From Pseudomarimonas salicorniae (GTDB taxonomy: Bacteria; Pseudomonadota; Gammaproteobacteria; Xanthomonadales; Xanthomonadaceae): 64,000 nucleotides of DNA. A program made the position numbers and the translations under genes. Below, piece after piece: positions 42,414-50,957 of the stretch (position 1 is the first letter of the stretch; each line of letters begins with the position of its first letter). The notes below the pieces were generated by a model. It searched no databases. It was not told where the DNA came from and worked only from the letters and a program-made list of their open reading frames with translations. Location: the NCBI RefSeq assembly GCF_023156535.1, contig NZ_JALNMH010000015.1:1-64000 (forward strand), read 5' to 3'.

Positions 42414-44186
42414 ATGCAACGAATCCATCCGCTACTTGCCGGCCTGTTGGCCATGGGCATCGCCAGCGCCTCCAGCGCGGCGCCGCAGGGAGAGCAGTGC
42501 GCTCTCCCGCAGGTGGGCAAGGCCATGCAGGGCTATGCGCTGCCCGCGGCCAAGACCCTGCCCGAACACCTCGAAACGATGCAGGCCCTGCACGGCTGGC
42601 TGTCGGGCGAGGCGCCCCTGATCCAGGCGGAGAAGGTGATCGAGGCGCCGCTGGATCGCCACGATCGGGCGCGCCTGGGGCTGGAGGACTGCGTGGACTG
42701 CGGGCCTCTGGAGGCCGCCGAGCGTCGGCTGCTGGTCGGCATCGGCAAGCCGGTCGGCTTTGCGCTTGATCGCGCCGCACTGCAGTCCAAGCGCGGTCCG
42801 ACGTCCGGCAGCCTGCGGCGGCACGCCGACGGCGGCTTCACCTGGACGCTTTCACTGCGCTCACCCGGTGCCGCCGGCCTGCGCGTCGGCCTTGGCGGAC
42901 TCGACCTGCCGGCCAACGCGGCGCTGTACGTGTACAACGACCGCGGCGAGGCATTCGGTCCCTACATCGGCCGTGGGGTCGAGGCCAGCGGGGAACTGGT
43001 CACCAACATGGTCAGCGGCGACCTGGTCCATCTGCAGCTGCAGGTGAGCGGTCCCTTGCAGAAGGGCGAGACGCTCGGCTTCAGGGTGGAGGAGCTCGGA
43101 CACATCAGCGCCCGCTTCGATCTTGCACGACGGCTTGATGCCTCGTTCTCCCAGGACAAGCTGCACTGCACCTCGGGCCGCGTCAATGCCGACTGCGTCG
43201 AGAACGCCGAATGCGCGAACTCCGGTGATTTCGCGCCGCTGGAAGACGTGCAGAAGGCGATCGGGGCCATGCTCTACCGCTCCGGCGGCGGCTACTACAT
43301 CTGTACCGGCGGACTGATCGCCAATGCTGCCGGGGACCCCCTGTTCCTCACTGCCAACCATTGCCTGAGCAAGGGCAACGAGGCGAAAAGCCTCGAGGTC
43401 TACTGGAATCACACCGTGCCCTGCGGCACCCGCGACTGCGCGGCCGCCTGGGAAGTACAGGGGCGGGCAAGCGAAGTGGGCTCGAGCCTGCTGGCGAGCA
43501 ACCGCAGCAGCGACTACACCCTGCTCCGGCTCAGTTCGACCCTGCCTTCCGGCGCCTATGCCCTGGGCTGGAACAGCACCCCGATCGCCAACGCCGGCGG
43601 TCTTCCCCTTTATCGCGTCAGCCATCCGAGCGGCGCGCCGCAGGCCTACAGCACGCAGGTGGTCTACACCGGCGGCGGCACCTGCAACTCCCTGTCGCGC
43701 GGCAACTTCATCTACAGCACCGATACCTTCGGTTCCACCGAAGGGGGCAGTTCGGGCTCGCCGGTGCTGAATGCCGCCGGGGAAATCGTCGGTCAGCTTT
43801 ACGGCGCCTGCGGTAGCAACCTCAACGACGTCTGCGACGCGCAGAACAACCGCACCGTGGACGGCGCGTTTGCCGCCTACTTCCCGGCCGTGGAGTCGTT
43901 CCTCACGTCCGGCGGAGGCGGCGGTGGTGGAGGCGGTGGCGGCGGGGAGTTCACGCTCAGCGCCAGCGGCTTCAAGATCAAGGGCCAGTGGGCCGCGGAT
44001 CTCAGCTGGTCGGGCAGCAGTGCTGCGGACATCGACATCTATCGCAATGACTCGCGCATCGCTACGGTGCCGAACAGCGGTGGCTACCGGGACGAGACCT
44101 CGTTCCGCGGCGGTGGTTCGCTGACCTACAAGGTGTGCGAAGCGGGCACATCGACCTGCACAGCCCCGGTTACGGTCAGCTTCTGA
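42414..44186 (+). CDS. secreted trypsin-like serine protease
   Basis: 590 residues with a signal peptide (MQRIHPLLAGLLAMGIASAS, then SAAPQG) and a prepro region. The catalytic triad is typical: His in LTANHCLSK (about 316), Asp in SSDYTLLRL (about 366) and Ser in EGGSSGSPV (about 446). Paired cysteines (CTGGLI, NHC, CGTRDC) and the region between fit the lysyl endopeptidase group. A run of 12 Gly separates a C-terminal domain of about 75 residues (FTLSASGFKIKGQWAADLSW), a Shewanella/Pseudoalteromonas-type protease appendage. ATG preceded by GGGGAGA. Followed by a strong terminator. Confidence 0.88.
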   Translation: MQRIHPLLAGLLAMGIASASSAAPQGEQCALPQVGKAMQGYALPAAKTLPEHLETMQALHGWLSGEAPLIQAEKVIEAPLDRHDRARLGLEDCVDCGPLEAAERRLLVGIGKPVGFALDRAALQSKRGPTSGSLRRHADGGFTWTLSLRSPGAAGLRVGLGGLDLPANAALYVYNDRGEAFGPYIGRGVEASGELVTNMVSGDLVHLQLQVSGPLQKGETLGFRVEELGHISARFDLARRLDASFSQDKLHCTSGRVNADCVENAECANSGDFAPLEDVQKAIGAMLYRSGGGYYICTGGLIANAAGDPLFLTANHCLSKGNEAKSLEVYWNHTVPCGTRDCAAAWEVQGRASEVGSSLLASNRSSDYTLLRLSSTLPSGAYALGWNSTPIANAGGLPLYRVSHPSGAPQAYSTQVVYTGGGTCNSLSRGNFIYSTDTFGSTEGGSSGSPVLNAAGEIVGQLYGACGSNLNDVCDAQNNRTVDGAFAAYFPAVESFLTSGGGGGGGGGGGGEFTLSASGFKIKGQWAADLSWSGSSAADIDIYRNDSRIATVPNSGGYRDETSFRGGGSLTYKVCEAGTSTCTAPVTVSF

Positions 44187-44214
44187 CGCGCTTCACCGAC
44201 CAGGGGTCGTGTGC

Positions 44215-44242
44215 AAGAAGGCCGCCTCGGGGCGGCCTTCTT
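44215..44242. terminator. bidirectional rho-independent terminator
   Basis: Perfect 12-bp stem aagaaggccgcc/ggcggccttctt with a TCGG loop. It lies 28 bases after the protease stop and before the end of the convergent HtrA gene. The A/T-rich arm ends supply a short T-run on either strand. Confidence 0.85.
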
Positions 44243-44286
44243 GTATCCGCAGGAAGGCGCTTCGGCGCGAGAGAGCCGGCGCGGCG

Positions 44287-45417
44287 CTAGCGGTTGGAAA
44301 GCGCTGTGCTGCCCGCCTGCAGCTCCACCGGCAGCTCGATCTCGTTGCCTTGGCGCCAGATGCGCAGGGTCACGGTGCTGCCGATCTCGTGCTCGTCCAA
44401 GGAAGCAAACAGTTCATCAAGGGAGTCGACCTCGCGACCGTTGACGGCAAGGATGGCGTCGCCGATGTCCAACCCACCGTCGCGGCGCATCAGCGCTCCA
44501 CGCAGGCCGGCGCGGGCGGCGGCGGAGTCGGGCTGAACGCCGAGCACGAACACGCCCCTGACCCCGGTCTCGCGGCTGAGCCGGTCGTTCAGTCCGGCGT
44601 GCACCTCGATGCCGAGCACCGGGCGCAGATAGCGGCCGCTGCTGATCAGCTGCGGCACCACGCGGTTCACGGTGTCGACCGGCACCGCGAAGCCGATGCC
44701 GGCGGAGGCCCCCGAGGGGCTGAAGATCGCGGTGTTGATGCCGATCAGGCGGCCGGCGGAGTCGAGCAGCGGGCCGCCCGAGTTGCCGGGGTTGATGGCG
44801 GCGTCGGTCTGGATCAGGTGCTCGATGCTGCGGCCGTTCTCGGCCGGCAATGAACGGTCGAGGGCGGAGACGATGCCGGTAGTCAGGGTCCAGTCCAGCC
44901 CGAACGGATTGCCGATGGCGAACACTTTCTGCCCGACGCGCAGGTCGGCGCTGCTGCCGACCGGCACCGGTGGCGGCGGCTCGAAGCCCACTCCGATGCG
45001 CAGCACCGCGATATCGTGATCGGGGCTGGCGCCGACCAGGGCGGCGCGGTAGTCGCGGCCATTCGAGAGCCGCACGGTGGCCTCGCTGGCGCCGTCGATG
45101 ACGTGCCAGTTGGTGACCACATGGCCACGCTCGTCCCAGACGAAGCCCGAGCCATTGCCGCGGGGCACCGACATCACGTTGCGCGTCCAGTAGTCGCGCA
45201 CGTTCTGACGGGTGCTGATGAAGACCACCGAGTCCTTGGCCGCCTCGAACAGGGCAATCGTCGACTGCTCGTCGGCGGCCAGATCGCCGCGTGGGCTGAC
45301 CGTGCGCGGCGTGGCCTCGGGGCGCGGTGCGACGGCCGGCCAGAGCAGGGTCAGCAGCCAGGCTCCGACCAGGGCCCAGAACACCCAGATGATTGCGCGC
45401 GGCACGCTGTTGCCCAT
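44287..45417 (-). CDS. HtrA/Deg-family serine protease (DegS/DegQ-like)
   Basis: Inner-membrane-anchored periplasmic protease of 376 residues from ATG 45417 (AAGGAG 7-8 bases upstream). An N-terminal TM segment (about 8-30) precedes a trypsin-like domain with His105 (NWHVIDG), Asp135 (DHDIAVL) and Ser213 (GNSGGPLL), followed by one PDZ domain (about 275-365). One PDZ and a membrane anchor resemble DegS, the sigmaE stress sensor. No rseA/rpoE genes lie nearby. Convergent with the trypsin-like protease. Confidence 0.9.
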   Translation of the reverse strand: MGNSVPRAIIWVFWALVGAWLLTLLWPAVAPRPEATPRTVSPRGDLAADEQSTIALFEAAKDSVVFISTRQNVRDYWTRNVMSVPRGNGSGFVWDERGHVVTNWHVIDGASEATVRLSNGRDYRAALVGASPDHDIAVLRIGVGFEPPPPVPVGSSADLRVGQKVFAIGNPFGLDWTLTTGIVSALDRSLPAENGRSIEHLIQTDAAINPGNSGGPLLDSAGRLIGINTAIFSPSGASAGIGFAVPVDTVNRVVPQLISSGRYLRPVLGIEVHAGLNDRLSRETGVRGVFVLGVQPDSAAARAGLRGALMRRDGGLDIGDAILAVNGREVDSLDELFASLDEHEIGSTVTLRIWRQGNEIELPVELQAGSTALSNR

Positions 45418-45521
45418 GGCTGTCTCCTTGCGATTCAACTCCCGAAATGGCCGTTATGCGGCACACTTCAAGCTTCGGACAGCCTGACACGAAGGCTGTG
45501 TTCAGTTGGCGAGGAGTTGCC

Positions 45522-46397
45522 ATGACCGGCGTCGCATTCAAGCAGGTTGATGTGTTTACCCGGGTGCCCATGCGCGGCAACCCGGTGGCCGTGGTGCTGG
45601 ACGCCCGCGGTCTCGATGGCGAGGCGATGCAGCGCATCGCGGCCTGGACCAATCTTTCCGAGACCACCTTCGTGCTGCCTCCCGAGTCGGCCGAGGCCAG
45701 CTACCGCGTGCGCATCTTCACCCCGATGCAGGAACTGCCCTTCGCCGGCCATCCCAGCGTGGGCACGGCCCACGCGCTGCTCGAGGCCGGACTGCTGCAT
45801 CCCGATTCGCAGGGCGGTCTGGTGCAGGAGTGCGCGGCCGGTCTGCTGCCGGTGCAGGTCCGGGGTGAGGGCGCAGACCGCCTGGTCCGGGTGCGTGCGC
45901 CCGCTGCGCGGGCTATCGAATCGCAGCCCAACTGGCAGCCCTTGATCGACCACGCCCTCGGCGACCTGCCGCGCGGGGCGCTGCAGCCTGCGCTCTACGA
46001 CAACGGCCCCCGCTGGTGGCTGGTGGAGCTGTGTGATGAGGAGGCGCTGCGCGGCCGGAAGCCGGATCTGGCCGGTGTCGCCGCACTCTGCCGGAGCAGC
46101 TCGGCGGTGGGTCTCGCGGTGTTCGCAGCCGCCCGCAGCGATGACTTCCAGCGTGTCGTGCGTGCCTTCTGTCCGGCCGACGGCATTCCCGAGGACCCGG
46201 TTACCGGCAGCGCCAATGCCGCCATCGCCGCCTACCTCGTCGACAGCGGCCAGCTCCGCGCCGGCGATCGCTACATCTCCAGCCAGGGACGCGAACTGGA
46301 CCGCGACGGCCTCGTCCATGTCGCCATCGAGCCGGATGGCGTCTGGATCGGCGGGCACTCGGTTACCGTCATCGACGGGCGCTTCTCCGCCGGCTGA
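45522..46397 (+). CDS. PhzF family isomerase/epimerase homologue
   Basis: 291 residues with start ATG 45522 and GAGGAG 8 bases upstream. Fold markers of PhzF/DapF-like proteins: FKQVDVFTRVPMRGNPVAVV at the start, LSETTFVLPP, TPMQELPFAGHPSVGTAHAL (Glu and His region), and EDPVTGSANAAIAAYL near the C-terminus. PhzF itself isomerises DHHA in phenazine synthesis, but most homologues have unknown substrates and no other phenazine gene is here. Divergent from the HtrA gene. Confidence 0.88.
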   Translation: MTGVAFKQVDVFTRVPMRGNPVAVVLDARGLDGEAMQRIAAWTNLSETTFVLPPESAEASYRVRIFTPMQELPFAGHPSVGTAHALLEAGLLHPDSQGGLVQECAAGLLPVQVRGEGADRLVRVRAPAARAIESQPNWQPLIDHALGDLPRGALQPALYDNGPRWWLVELCDEEALRGRKPDLAGVAALCRSSSAVGLAVFAAARSDDFQRVVRAFCPADGIPEDPVTGSANAAIAAYLVDSGQLRAGDRYISSQGRELDRDGLVHVAIEPDGVWIGGHSVTVIDGRFSAG

Positions 46398-46474
46398 GCG
46401 CCGCGGTCGGGGGAGGGGACGCTCCGGGCGCGAAGTGCGCATTCGCCCCGGTGCATCAAATGGGCTGATGTTCT

Positions 46475-46569
46475 GTGGGAGTGCCCTTGGGCGCGACCGG
46501 GGCGATCCGCTCTGGCCGCGGTCTGAGGTGAATCCGTAGCGCCGCGGTCGCGCCCAAGGGCGTTCCCAC
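46475..46569. repeat. repeat family B copy
   Basis: Starts gtgggagtgcccttgggcgc, ends with its inverse. Followed by an inverted copy of family A at about 46595-46645 (ggtgcggccagccgcaccct). Together they fill the 300-base region between the PhzF and DUF4199 genes, which has no gene. Confidence 0.8.
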
Positions 46570-46594
46570 AGTCGGGCTTCGTTGGGCGTCAGCG

Positions 46595-46645
46595 AGCCCC
46601 ATAGGGTATGACCGGTGCGGCCAGCCGCACCCTATGAATGTCTGC
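46595..46645. repeat. repeat family A copy, inverted
   Basis: Reads gcggccagccgcaccctatg and gaatgtctgcttcgcgccca, the reverse complement of the units at 4841-4926 and 48507-48590. Confidence 0.7.
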
Positions 46646-46697
46646 TTCGCGCCCAACGCACGCCTTAGCGTTCCGCCTCCCGTGAAACCGCTCGCGA

Positions 46698-47231
46698 CTA
46701 CGCCTGCTGCCGTACGCCTTCGCCGCCGCTGCGCCGTGCGAAGAAGGCGGCGACCAGGCTGACCGCGACGCCGATGACGAAGACGGTGGCAAACATCACG
46801 GCGGCCTGAAGCGGGCGGTTGAAGAACAGGGACTTCATCGATTCGATCTCGGCGACCCGACGGGCCGATTCGGCGGCATCGAGACCGGGGTCGCGGGCCT
46901 GGGCGAGGTAGAACTCGATCAGGGCTTCGGGCAGGGCGTCACCGGCCAGTGCGTAGAAACCCCAGGTGGCAAGACCGAAAATCAGCCCGGCGACGGCCGA
47001 GACGCCCACGCCGACCCCGAGCAACCGGCCGTAGCCCAGGGGGCCTCGACGTTGCTGTTCGTGGCGCATGGCGAACCAGGTGGCGGTCATGCACAGCACC
47101 ATGCTGGTGTAGCCGATGACCTCGCCGACCCTCATCCATTCCGGACGCAGGCCGAAGATCAGGTAGGGACCGAACATCGGCAGGCAGAGCAGGCCGCCTG
47201 CGATCAGCCCGTAGCGGATGGTGGGATGCAT
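46698..47231 (-). CDS. DUF4199 family membrane protein
   Basis: 177 residues from ATG 47231 (GGAG upstream). Four hydrophobic helices (about 6-28, 36-58, 70-95, 135-165), with a soluble loop rich in charged residues before the last one. DUF4199 is an uncharacterised family of small membrane proteins. It lies 106 bp downstream of a membrane-bound LuxR-type regulator on the same strand, a pairing I associate with this family. Confidence 0.8.
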   Translation of the reverse strand: MHPTIRYGLIAGGLLCLPMFGPYLIFGLRPEWMRVGEVIGYTSMVLCMTATWFAMRHEQQRRGPLGYGRLLGVGVGVSAVAGLIFGLATWGFYALAGDALPEALIEFYLAQARDPGLDAAESARRVAEIESMKSLFFNRPLQAAVMFATVFVIGVAVSLVAAFFARRSGGEGVRQQA

Positions 47232-47337
47232 GGGTATCTCCGGAAAGTCTGGGGGCCCTGAATCTAGTCTCCGGCGCCGCCCGAGCCCATCGCCCGAACG
47301 GGTGAGAAACGGATGAGGTCCTCTGCAAGCCTTTGAA

Positions 47338-47808
47338 TCAACCGGGCAGATCGGGCGGCTCGGCGGGCAGACCCCGCTGGCGCGCAACGGCCAGTGCCTC
47401 GGTGCGGCGACCCACCCCCAGCTTGGCGTAGAGATTGCCCAGGTGGGTCTTGACGGTGTTCTCCGAAAGATTCAGCTCGCGTGCGATCTGCTTGTTGCTC
47501 AGTCCGCGGCAGAGCTTGCCCAGCACCTCCTGCTCGCGCGGGCTGAGCTCGGGAAGCCTGTCGGGTTCAGCTGCGGCCGCACCGGTGACTCCAGAGGTAC
47601 CTGTCGCGGCAGCATTCGGGGGGCGGGGTCGGGCATGCCGGCTGATCGCCACGCCGACCAGCACTGCAACCACGGCGATCGCCGCACCGATCAGCTCACG
47701 ACCCCAGTCGAGGGCAATGGGCGCAAGGCTGATCAGCTGGAGGCAAAGCAGCACCGCGCCGGCAAGCGCGCCATAGCCAAGGGTATGCAGGAACGTCGAT
47801 CTCGACAT
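47338..47808 (-). CDS. membrane-anchored LuxR-type transcriptional regulator
   Basis: 156 residues. Two predicted TM helices occupy about 9-55 ([40 protein letters not shown]), a Pro/Ala linker follows, and a LuxR/GerE helix-turn-helix ends the protein (about 88-150; [40 protein letters not shown]). No receiver or sensor domain is present, so signal input must come from the membrane segment or a partner, perhaps the DUF4199 protein encoded next. Confidence 0.87.
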   Translation of the reverse strand: MSRSTFLHTLGYGALAGAVLLCLQLISLAPIALDWGRELIGAAIAVVAVLVGVAISRHARPRPPNAAATGTSGVTGAAAAEPDRLPELSPREQEVLGKLCRGLSNKQIARELNLSENTVKTHLGNLYAKLGVGRRTEALAVARQRGLPAEPPDLPG

Positions 47809-47863
47809 GGGACGAGCTTACCGCGGCTGTCGGTATTGCCGGCCGAGCGCAGGCTCCGCGCGG

Positions 47864-48397
47864 CTACTGCTCGCTCTCGCTCGGCCGCGGTCTGGAAGCG
47901 GAGGAGGCCGCCGGCTGGGGGGCGGCCTGCGATGAATATGGCGAGGTACCGGTGGAACGGGCGACGCTCATCTTGTCCAACTCGCCCTGCAGGCGATCAA
48001 GTCGCTGCTCGGCGAGCCGGCCGCCAAGCATATGGGCAAGCTTGCGGGCGTCGCCGCGGTCGCTGAAGGCGACCTTGAGCCTCAGCCTGCCGCCTTCGGT
48101 GCTCGGAATGTCGGCCACCGCGGTGAGGTCGGAGACACGGATCTCGATGCGCGGCGACAGCCAGAGGAAGCCCGCCCGGTACTGCGCCGCCACCAGGGTA
48201 TCGAGCGGTACCAGCGTCGTCTTCATGCCGGTACGCAGCACGCCGAGCACGGCGTCGCGGGTCTGGTACTGCAGCAGCAGACCGTCGGCATCCAGACGAA
48301 GGATGCCCTGGATCTCGCCGAATCCGCCGAATGCGTCACAGGAGAAGGGCACCGAATCCATGCCGGGAGGTTGCGGTGGGGGAGGGGGCACAAGCAT
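47864..48397 (-). CDS. hypothetical protein
   Basis: 177 residues from ATG 48397, or 165 from the ATG at 48361; no clear ribosome-binding site for either. The central part has a PH-like strand pattern (GILRLDADGLLLQYQTRD; KTTLVPLDTLVAAQYR; GFLWLSPRIEIRVSDL) followed by a helix, resembling small membrane-associated PH-like domains in stress operons. The C-terminus is Ser/Pro/Arg-rich and disordered. I do not recognise a named family. Confidence 0.5.
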   Translation of the reverse strand: MLVPPPPPQPPGMDSVPFSCDAFGGFGEIQGILRLDADGLLLQYQTRDAVLGVLRTGMKTTLVPLDTLVAAQYRAGFLWLSPRIEIRVSDLTAVADIPSTEGGRLRLKVAFSDRGDARKLAHMLGGRLAEQRLDRLQGELDKMSVARSTGTSPYSSQAAPQPAASSASRPRPSESEQ

Positions 48398-48506
48398 AGC
48401 AGCGGCGTTTCCGGGGCAAGAACCGTGAGCCTTCGACGCGTCCGCCGCGGGAGCGTGACGCGTGGAGATTTCCGGTCGACGCGCAAGAAGGGCGGGAAGA
48501 AGACAT

Positions 48507-48770
48507 TCATAGGGTGCGGCTGGCCGCACCGGGCGTACCGTCCGAACGCCCATGTCGGTGCGCCAAGACGCGCGCTATAGGCCTGCGCCGACCCCCAACG
48601 GTGCCGGACTGTGGGAGCGCCCTTGGGCGCGACCGCGGCGTATCGGATTCACCACACACCGCGGCCAGAGCGGAACTCCGCGGTCGCGCCCAAGGGCACT
48701 CCCACAGAACATCGGCCCAATTGATGCACCGGGGCGAATGCGCCCTTCGCGCCCGATTGTTCCGTTGCAC
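48507..48770. repeat. repeat cluster: family A and family B copies
   Basis: A family A copy spans about 48507-48590 in direct orientation relative to 4841-4926, and a family B copy spans 48611-48705 (gtgggagcgcccttgggcgc ... cccac). Between 48398 and 48828 there is no gene, only these repeats and their flanks. The flank gatgcaccggggcgaatgcg after family B recurs inverted near 46441-46470. Confidence 0.8.
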
Positions 48771-48828
48771 ATAGACCCCGGCCGGAGCCGGCGCATCCGG
48801 CCAACCATACGACTCCCGCCCGCGACGC

Positions 48829-49623
48829 TCAGCCGGCCGGTTCGATCCGCGTGCCGAGGATCACCTCGCGCTGGCGCAGCGCCTGAAGGAGGCGGCTACC
48901 GTTTTCGATGAATCCAGGCAGGCTCGCGGCGTCGACGCCGGCCGCCACGCCGAGCGCCTGCAGCAGCTGTCGGCCACTGGCGCCCTGCTCGTTGCTGCCC
49001 ACCGCCTGCAGCAGGTGGTAGCCCAACGGGTCAAGCGACTTGAAGCGGATCTCGCCCTCGCCATCGCGCACGACCAGCAGGAAGGTCGGCTGCGGCGGCG
49101 GCTCGGCGGGTTGGAAGTCCTCGCGGATCTGCTGCACCGGGAAGCGATAGGCCAGTGGCCAGGCCAGCGGCGAGAGCAGGGGCACGCCGCCCAGCAGGTC
49201 GGCCTCGCGATCGGCCTGCAGATCCTGCTCATCAACCTCTTCGAGCGAGAGCGCGAGCTCCACCCATTCGTAGTGGGCCAGTTCGAGCAGGAAGGGCGGA
49301 TCGCCGCGGCCTTCCTCCTGCCGGCGCTCGAGGTAGCGCAGGAACTCGCGGCCGATCTCGGTGAACAGCGGCGTGTGGCAGGCGTGCTCGCGATAGAAGT
49401 CGCGGACCAGGGCGTGCCAGCTGTCATCGCCCCGCAGGCGGCGGATCACCGGGAAGTTGCCGGCGAGCAGGCCCTCCAGGCTGTTGTAGAACAGGTCGCG
49501 GTAGATCGCCATGCGGCGATCCTCGATGCCCTCGGGCGGCGGCGCGCTGGCCGGGTCGCGGAGGTGGGCGGCGAAGGCGACCTGCTGCTCGCGCAGGCGT
49601 GGCGGTGCCTCAAGCGGCCGCAT
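48829..49623 (-). CDS. hvfC: HvfC-family RiPP maturation partner (DUF2063)
   Basis: 264 residues matching the DUF2063/HvfC family, which works with MNIO maturases as the peptide-recruiting or redox partner. Recognisable: [20 protein letters not shown] and [15 protein letters not shown] in the N-terminal domain (about 10-105), and a second helical/winged domain at about 130-264. Its start overlaps the end of the MNIO gene by 14 bp, so the two are made together. No DoxX-family gene follows; the operon ends before repeat cluster 48.5-48.8 kb. Confidence 0.85.
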   Translation of the reverse strand: MRPLEAPPRLREQQVAFAAHLRDPASAPPPEGIEDRRMAIYRDLFYNSLEGLLAGNFPVIRRLRGDDSWHALVRDFYREHACHTPLFTEIGREFLRYLERRQEEGRGDPPFLLELAHYEWVELALSLEEVDEQDLQADREADLLGGVPLLSPLAWPLAYRFPVQQIREDFQPAEPPPQPTFLLVVRDGEGEIRFKSLDPLGYHLLQAVGSNEQGASGRQLLQALGVAAGVDAASLPGFIENGSRLLQALRQREVILGTRIEPAG

Positions 49624-50464
49624 GCCGGGCGTCTTCTTTGGCGTGGCGCTGCTGGATCCCGCGGATCGTCGCGATCTCGGATTCCAGTACCGGCAGCGCG
49701 GGGATATTGAAGTCGCGTTCGAGCAGGGTCGGCTTCAGCCCGGTGTGGGCATAGGCGGCATCGAGCATGGACCAGACCGGGTCGACCACGGCGGCGCCGT
49801 GGGTGTCGACGATCAGGTCGTCGGCCTCGCGGTAGTGGCCGGCGACGTGGATGTAGCGCACCCGCCGTGCCGGCAGCGCATGAAGGAATTCCAGTGCGTC
49901 GTAGCGGTGGTTCACGCTGTTGACGTAGATGTTGTTGACGTCGAGCAGCAGCTCGCAGTCGGCGCCGTCGAGCACGGCGTTGATGAAGTCGATCTCGCGC
50001 ATCGACTGGTGCGGTGCGGCGTAATAGCTGACGTTCTCGAGTGCGATGCGCCGGCCGAGGATGTCCTGGACACGCCGGACCCGTCCGACCACGTAGTCCA
50101 CCGCCTCGGCGGTGAACGGGATCGGCATCAGGTCGTAGAGATGGCCGCCGTCGGTGCAGTAGCTGAGGTGTTCGCTGTAGATTGGCACCCGATACTGGTC
50201 GAGGAAGCGGCGAAGGCGCTGCAGGAAGGGCTCGTCGAGCGCATCCGGCCCGCCGATCGACAGCGATAGTCCGTGGCAGACCAGCGGGTAGCGCTCGCAG
50301 GCCGCGGCGAAGCGCCGGCCGAGACTGCCGCCAACGCCGATCCAGTTTTCCGGGGCGACCTCGACGAAGTCGAAGCCGGGGCTGTCGCAGTCGAGCAGCG
50401 GGCCCAGCAGGGCCCGCCGCAGACCGAGACCCGCACTCGCCGGAGCAAGCTTCTGGGGGCTCAT
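49610..50464 (-). CDS. hvfB: MNIO-family RiPP maturase (DUF692, HvfB type)
   Basis: Multinuclear non-haem iron oxygenase of 284 residues. By family knowledge HvfB with HvfC converts Cys of EGKCG motifs in HvfA to oxazolone-thioamide units that bind Cu(I). The TIM-barrel metal ligands are visible: His64 (CHGLSL), Glu98-His99 (SEHLSY), Glu143-Asn144 (LENVSYY), Asp175/Asn177-178 ([10 protein letters not shown]), His206 and His210 (YIHVAGHY), Asp220/His222 (DTHGAAVVD) and Glu249 (LLERDF). It starts 18 bp after the HvfA gene. This Asn-rich pattern fits an intact tri-iron-type enzyme. Cytoplasmic. Confidence 0.93.
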   Translation of the reverse strand: MSPQKLAPASAGLGLRRALLGPLLDCDSPGFDFVEVAPENWIGVGGSLGRRFAAACERYPLVCHGLSLSIGGPDALDEPFLQRLRRFLDQYRVPIYSEHLSYCTDGGHLYDLMPIPFTAEAVDYVVGRVRRVQDILGRRIALENVSYYAAPHQSMREIDFINAVLDGADCELLLDVNNIYVNSVNHRYDALEFLHALPARRVRYIHVAGHYREADDLIVDTHGAAVVDPVWSMLDAAYAHTGLKPTLLERDFNIPALPVLESEIATIRGIQQRHAKEDARHAAA

Positions 50465-50482
50465 GGGCTCAGCATCCGGCGA

Positions 50483-50851
50483 TCAGCCGCCGCACTTGCC
50501 CTCGCCACACTTGCCTTCACCTTCCTTCTTGCCCTCGCCGCACTTGCCTTCACCGCACTTGCCCTCGGCCTTCTTGCCTTCGCCACACTTGCCTTCACCG
50601 CACTTGCCCTCGGCCTTCTTGCCTTCGCCGCACTTGCCTTCACCGCACTTGCCCTCGGCCTTCTTGCCCTCGCCGCACTTGCCCTCACCACACTTGCCTT
50701 CCTTGGCCTTCTCATGGTCGCCCACCAGCTGATAGCCGGCGTCGAGGTCGGTCACGTTGAAGCTGGAAGCGGTGGCATTGGCGGACAGGGCCAGCGAACC
50801 GACGAAGGCGGCACCAACGGCCAGCGACAGGGTCTGCATACGCTTGTTCAT
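50483..50851 (-). CDS. hvfA: HvfA-type RiPP precursor with ten EGKCG motifs
   Basis: 122 residues from ATG 50851 with AAGGGAGA upstream; a longer frame reading into the sigma-factor spacer is discarded. A signal peptide (cut near ATA-S, residue 28) precedes a short core, then residues 51-121 hold ten EGKCG motifs in five pairs, separated by EGKKA (three times) and EGKKEG (once). Cysteines lie at 54, 59, 69, 74, 84, 89, 99, 104, 115 and 120, all in that motif, and there is none elsewhere. EGKCG Cys are the modification sites of HvfA in Haemophilus. Likely an exported copper-binding peptide. Confidence 0.94.
   Translation of the reverse strand: MNKRMQTLSLAVGAAFVGSLALSANATASSFNVTDLDAGYQLVGDHEKAKEGKCGEGKCGEGKKAEGKCGEGKCGEGKKAEGKCGEGKCGEGKKAEGKCGEGKCGEGKKEGEGKCGEGKCGG
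50489..50701 (-). repeat. in-frame 45-bp tandem repeats encoding EGKCG pairs
   Basis: The DNA encoding residues 51-121 of the precursor is a tandem array with a 45-base period (EGKCG-EGKCG-EGKKA). Third positions vary only slightly between units (ggc/ggt, tgc, aag), so slipped-strand changes of the copy number are likely. Confidence 0.85.
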
Positions 50852-50957
50852 GTGTATCTCCCTTGATGGATCGAAGAGCGGGTCTACCCCGCGGATTGCC
50901 CGCTCACGCGGGGATGGCGTCAAGCCGGACTCAGCATGCGTACGGAGGATGTCCGGC

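Noticed and set aside
49015-50269. Plus-strand frames of 231 and 252 codons over hvfB and hvfC
   Set aside because: Antisense to well-supported genes; the MNIO metal ligands on the minus strand are intact.
50489-50701. Regular repeats suggesting a CRISPR array
   Set aside because: The 45-base units are contiguous and in frame with a signal-peptide protein; there are no unique spacers and no cas genes.
50463-50732. Plus-strand frame rich in Pro, Ser and His, resembling a repeat protein
   Set aside because: It is the reverse of the HvfA EGKCG array.
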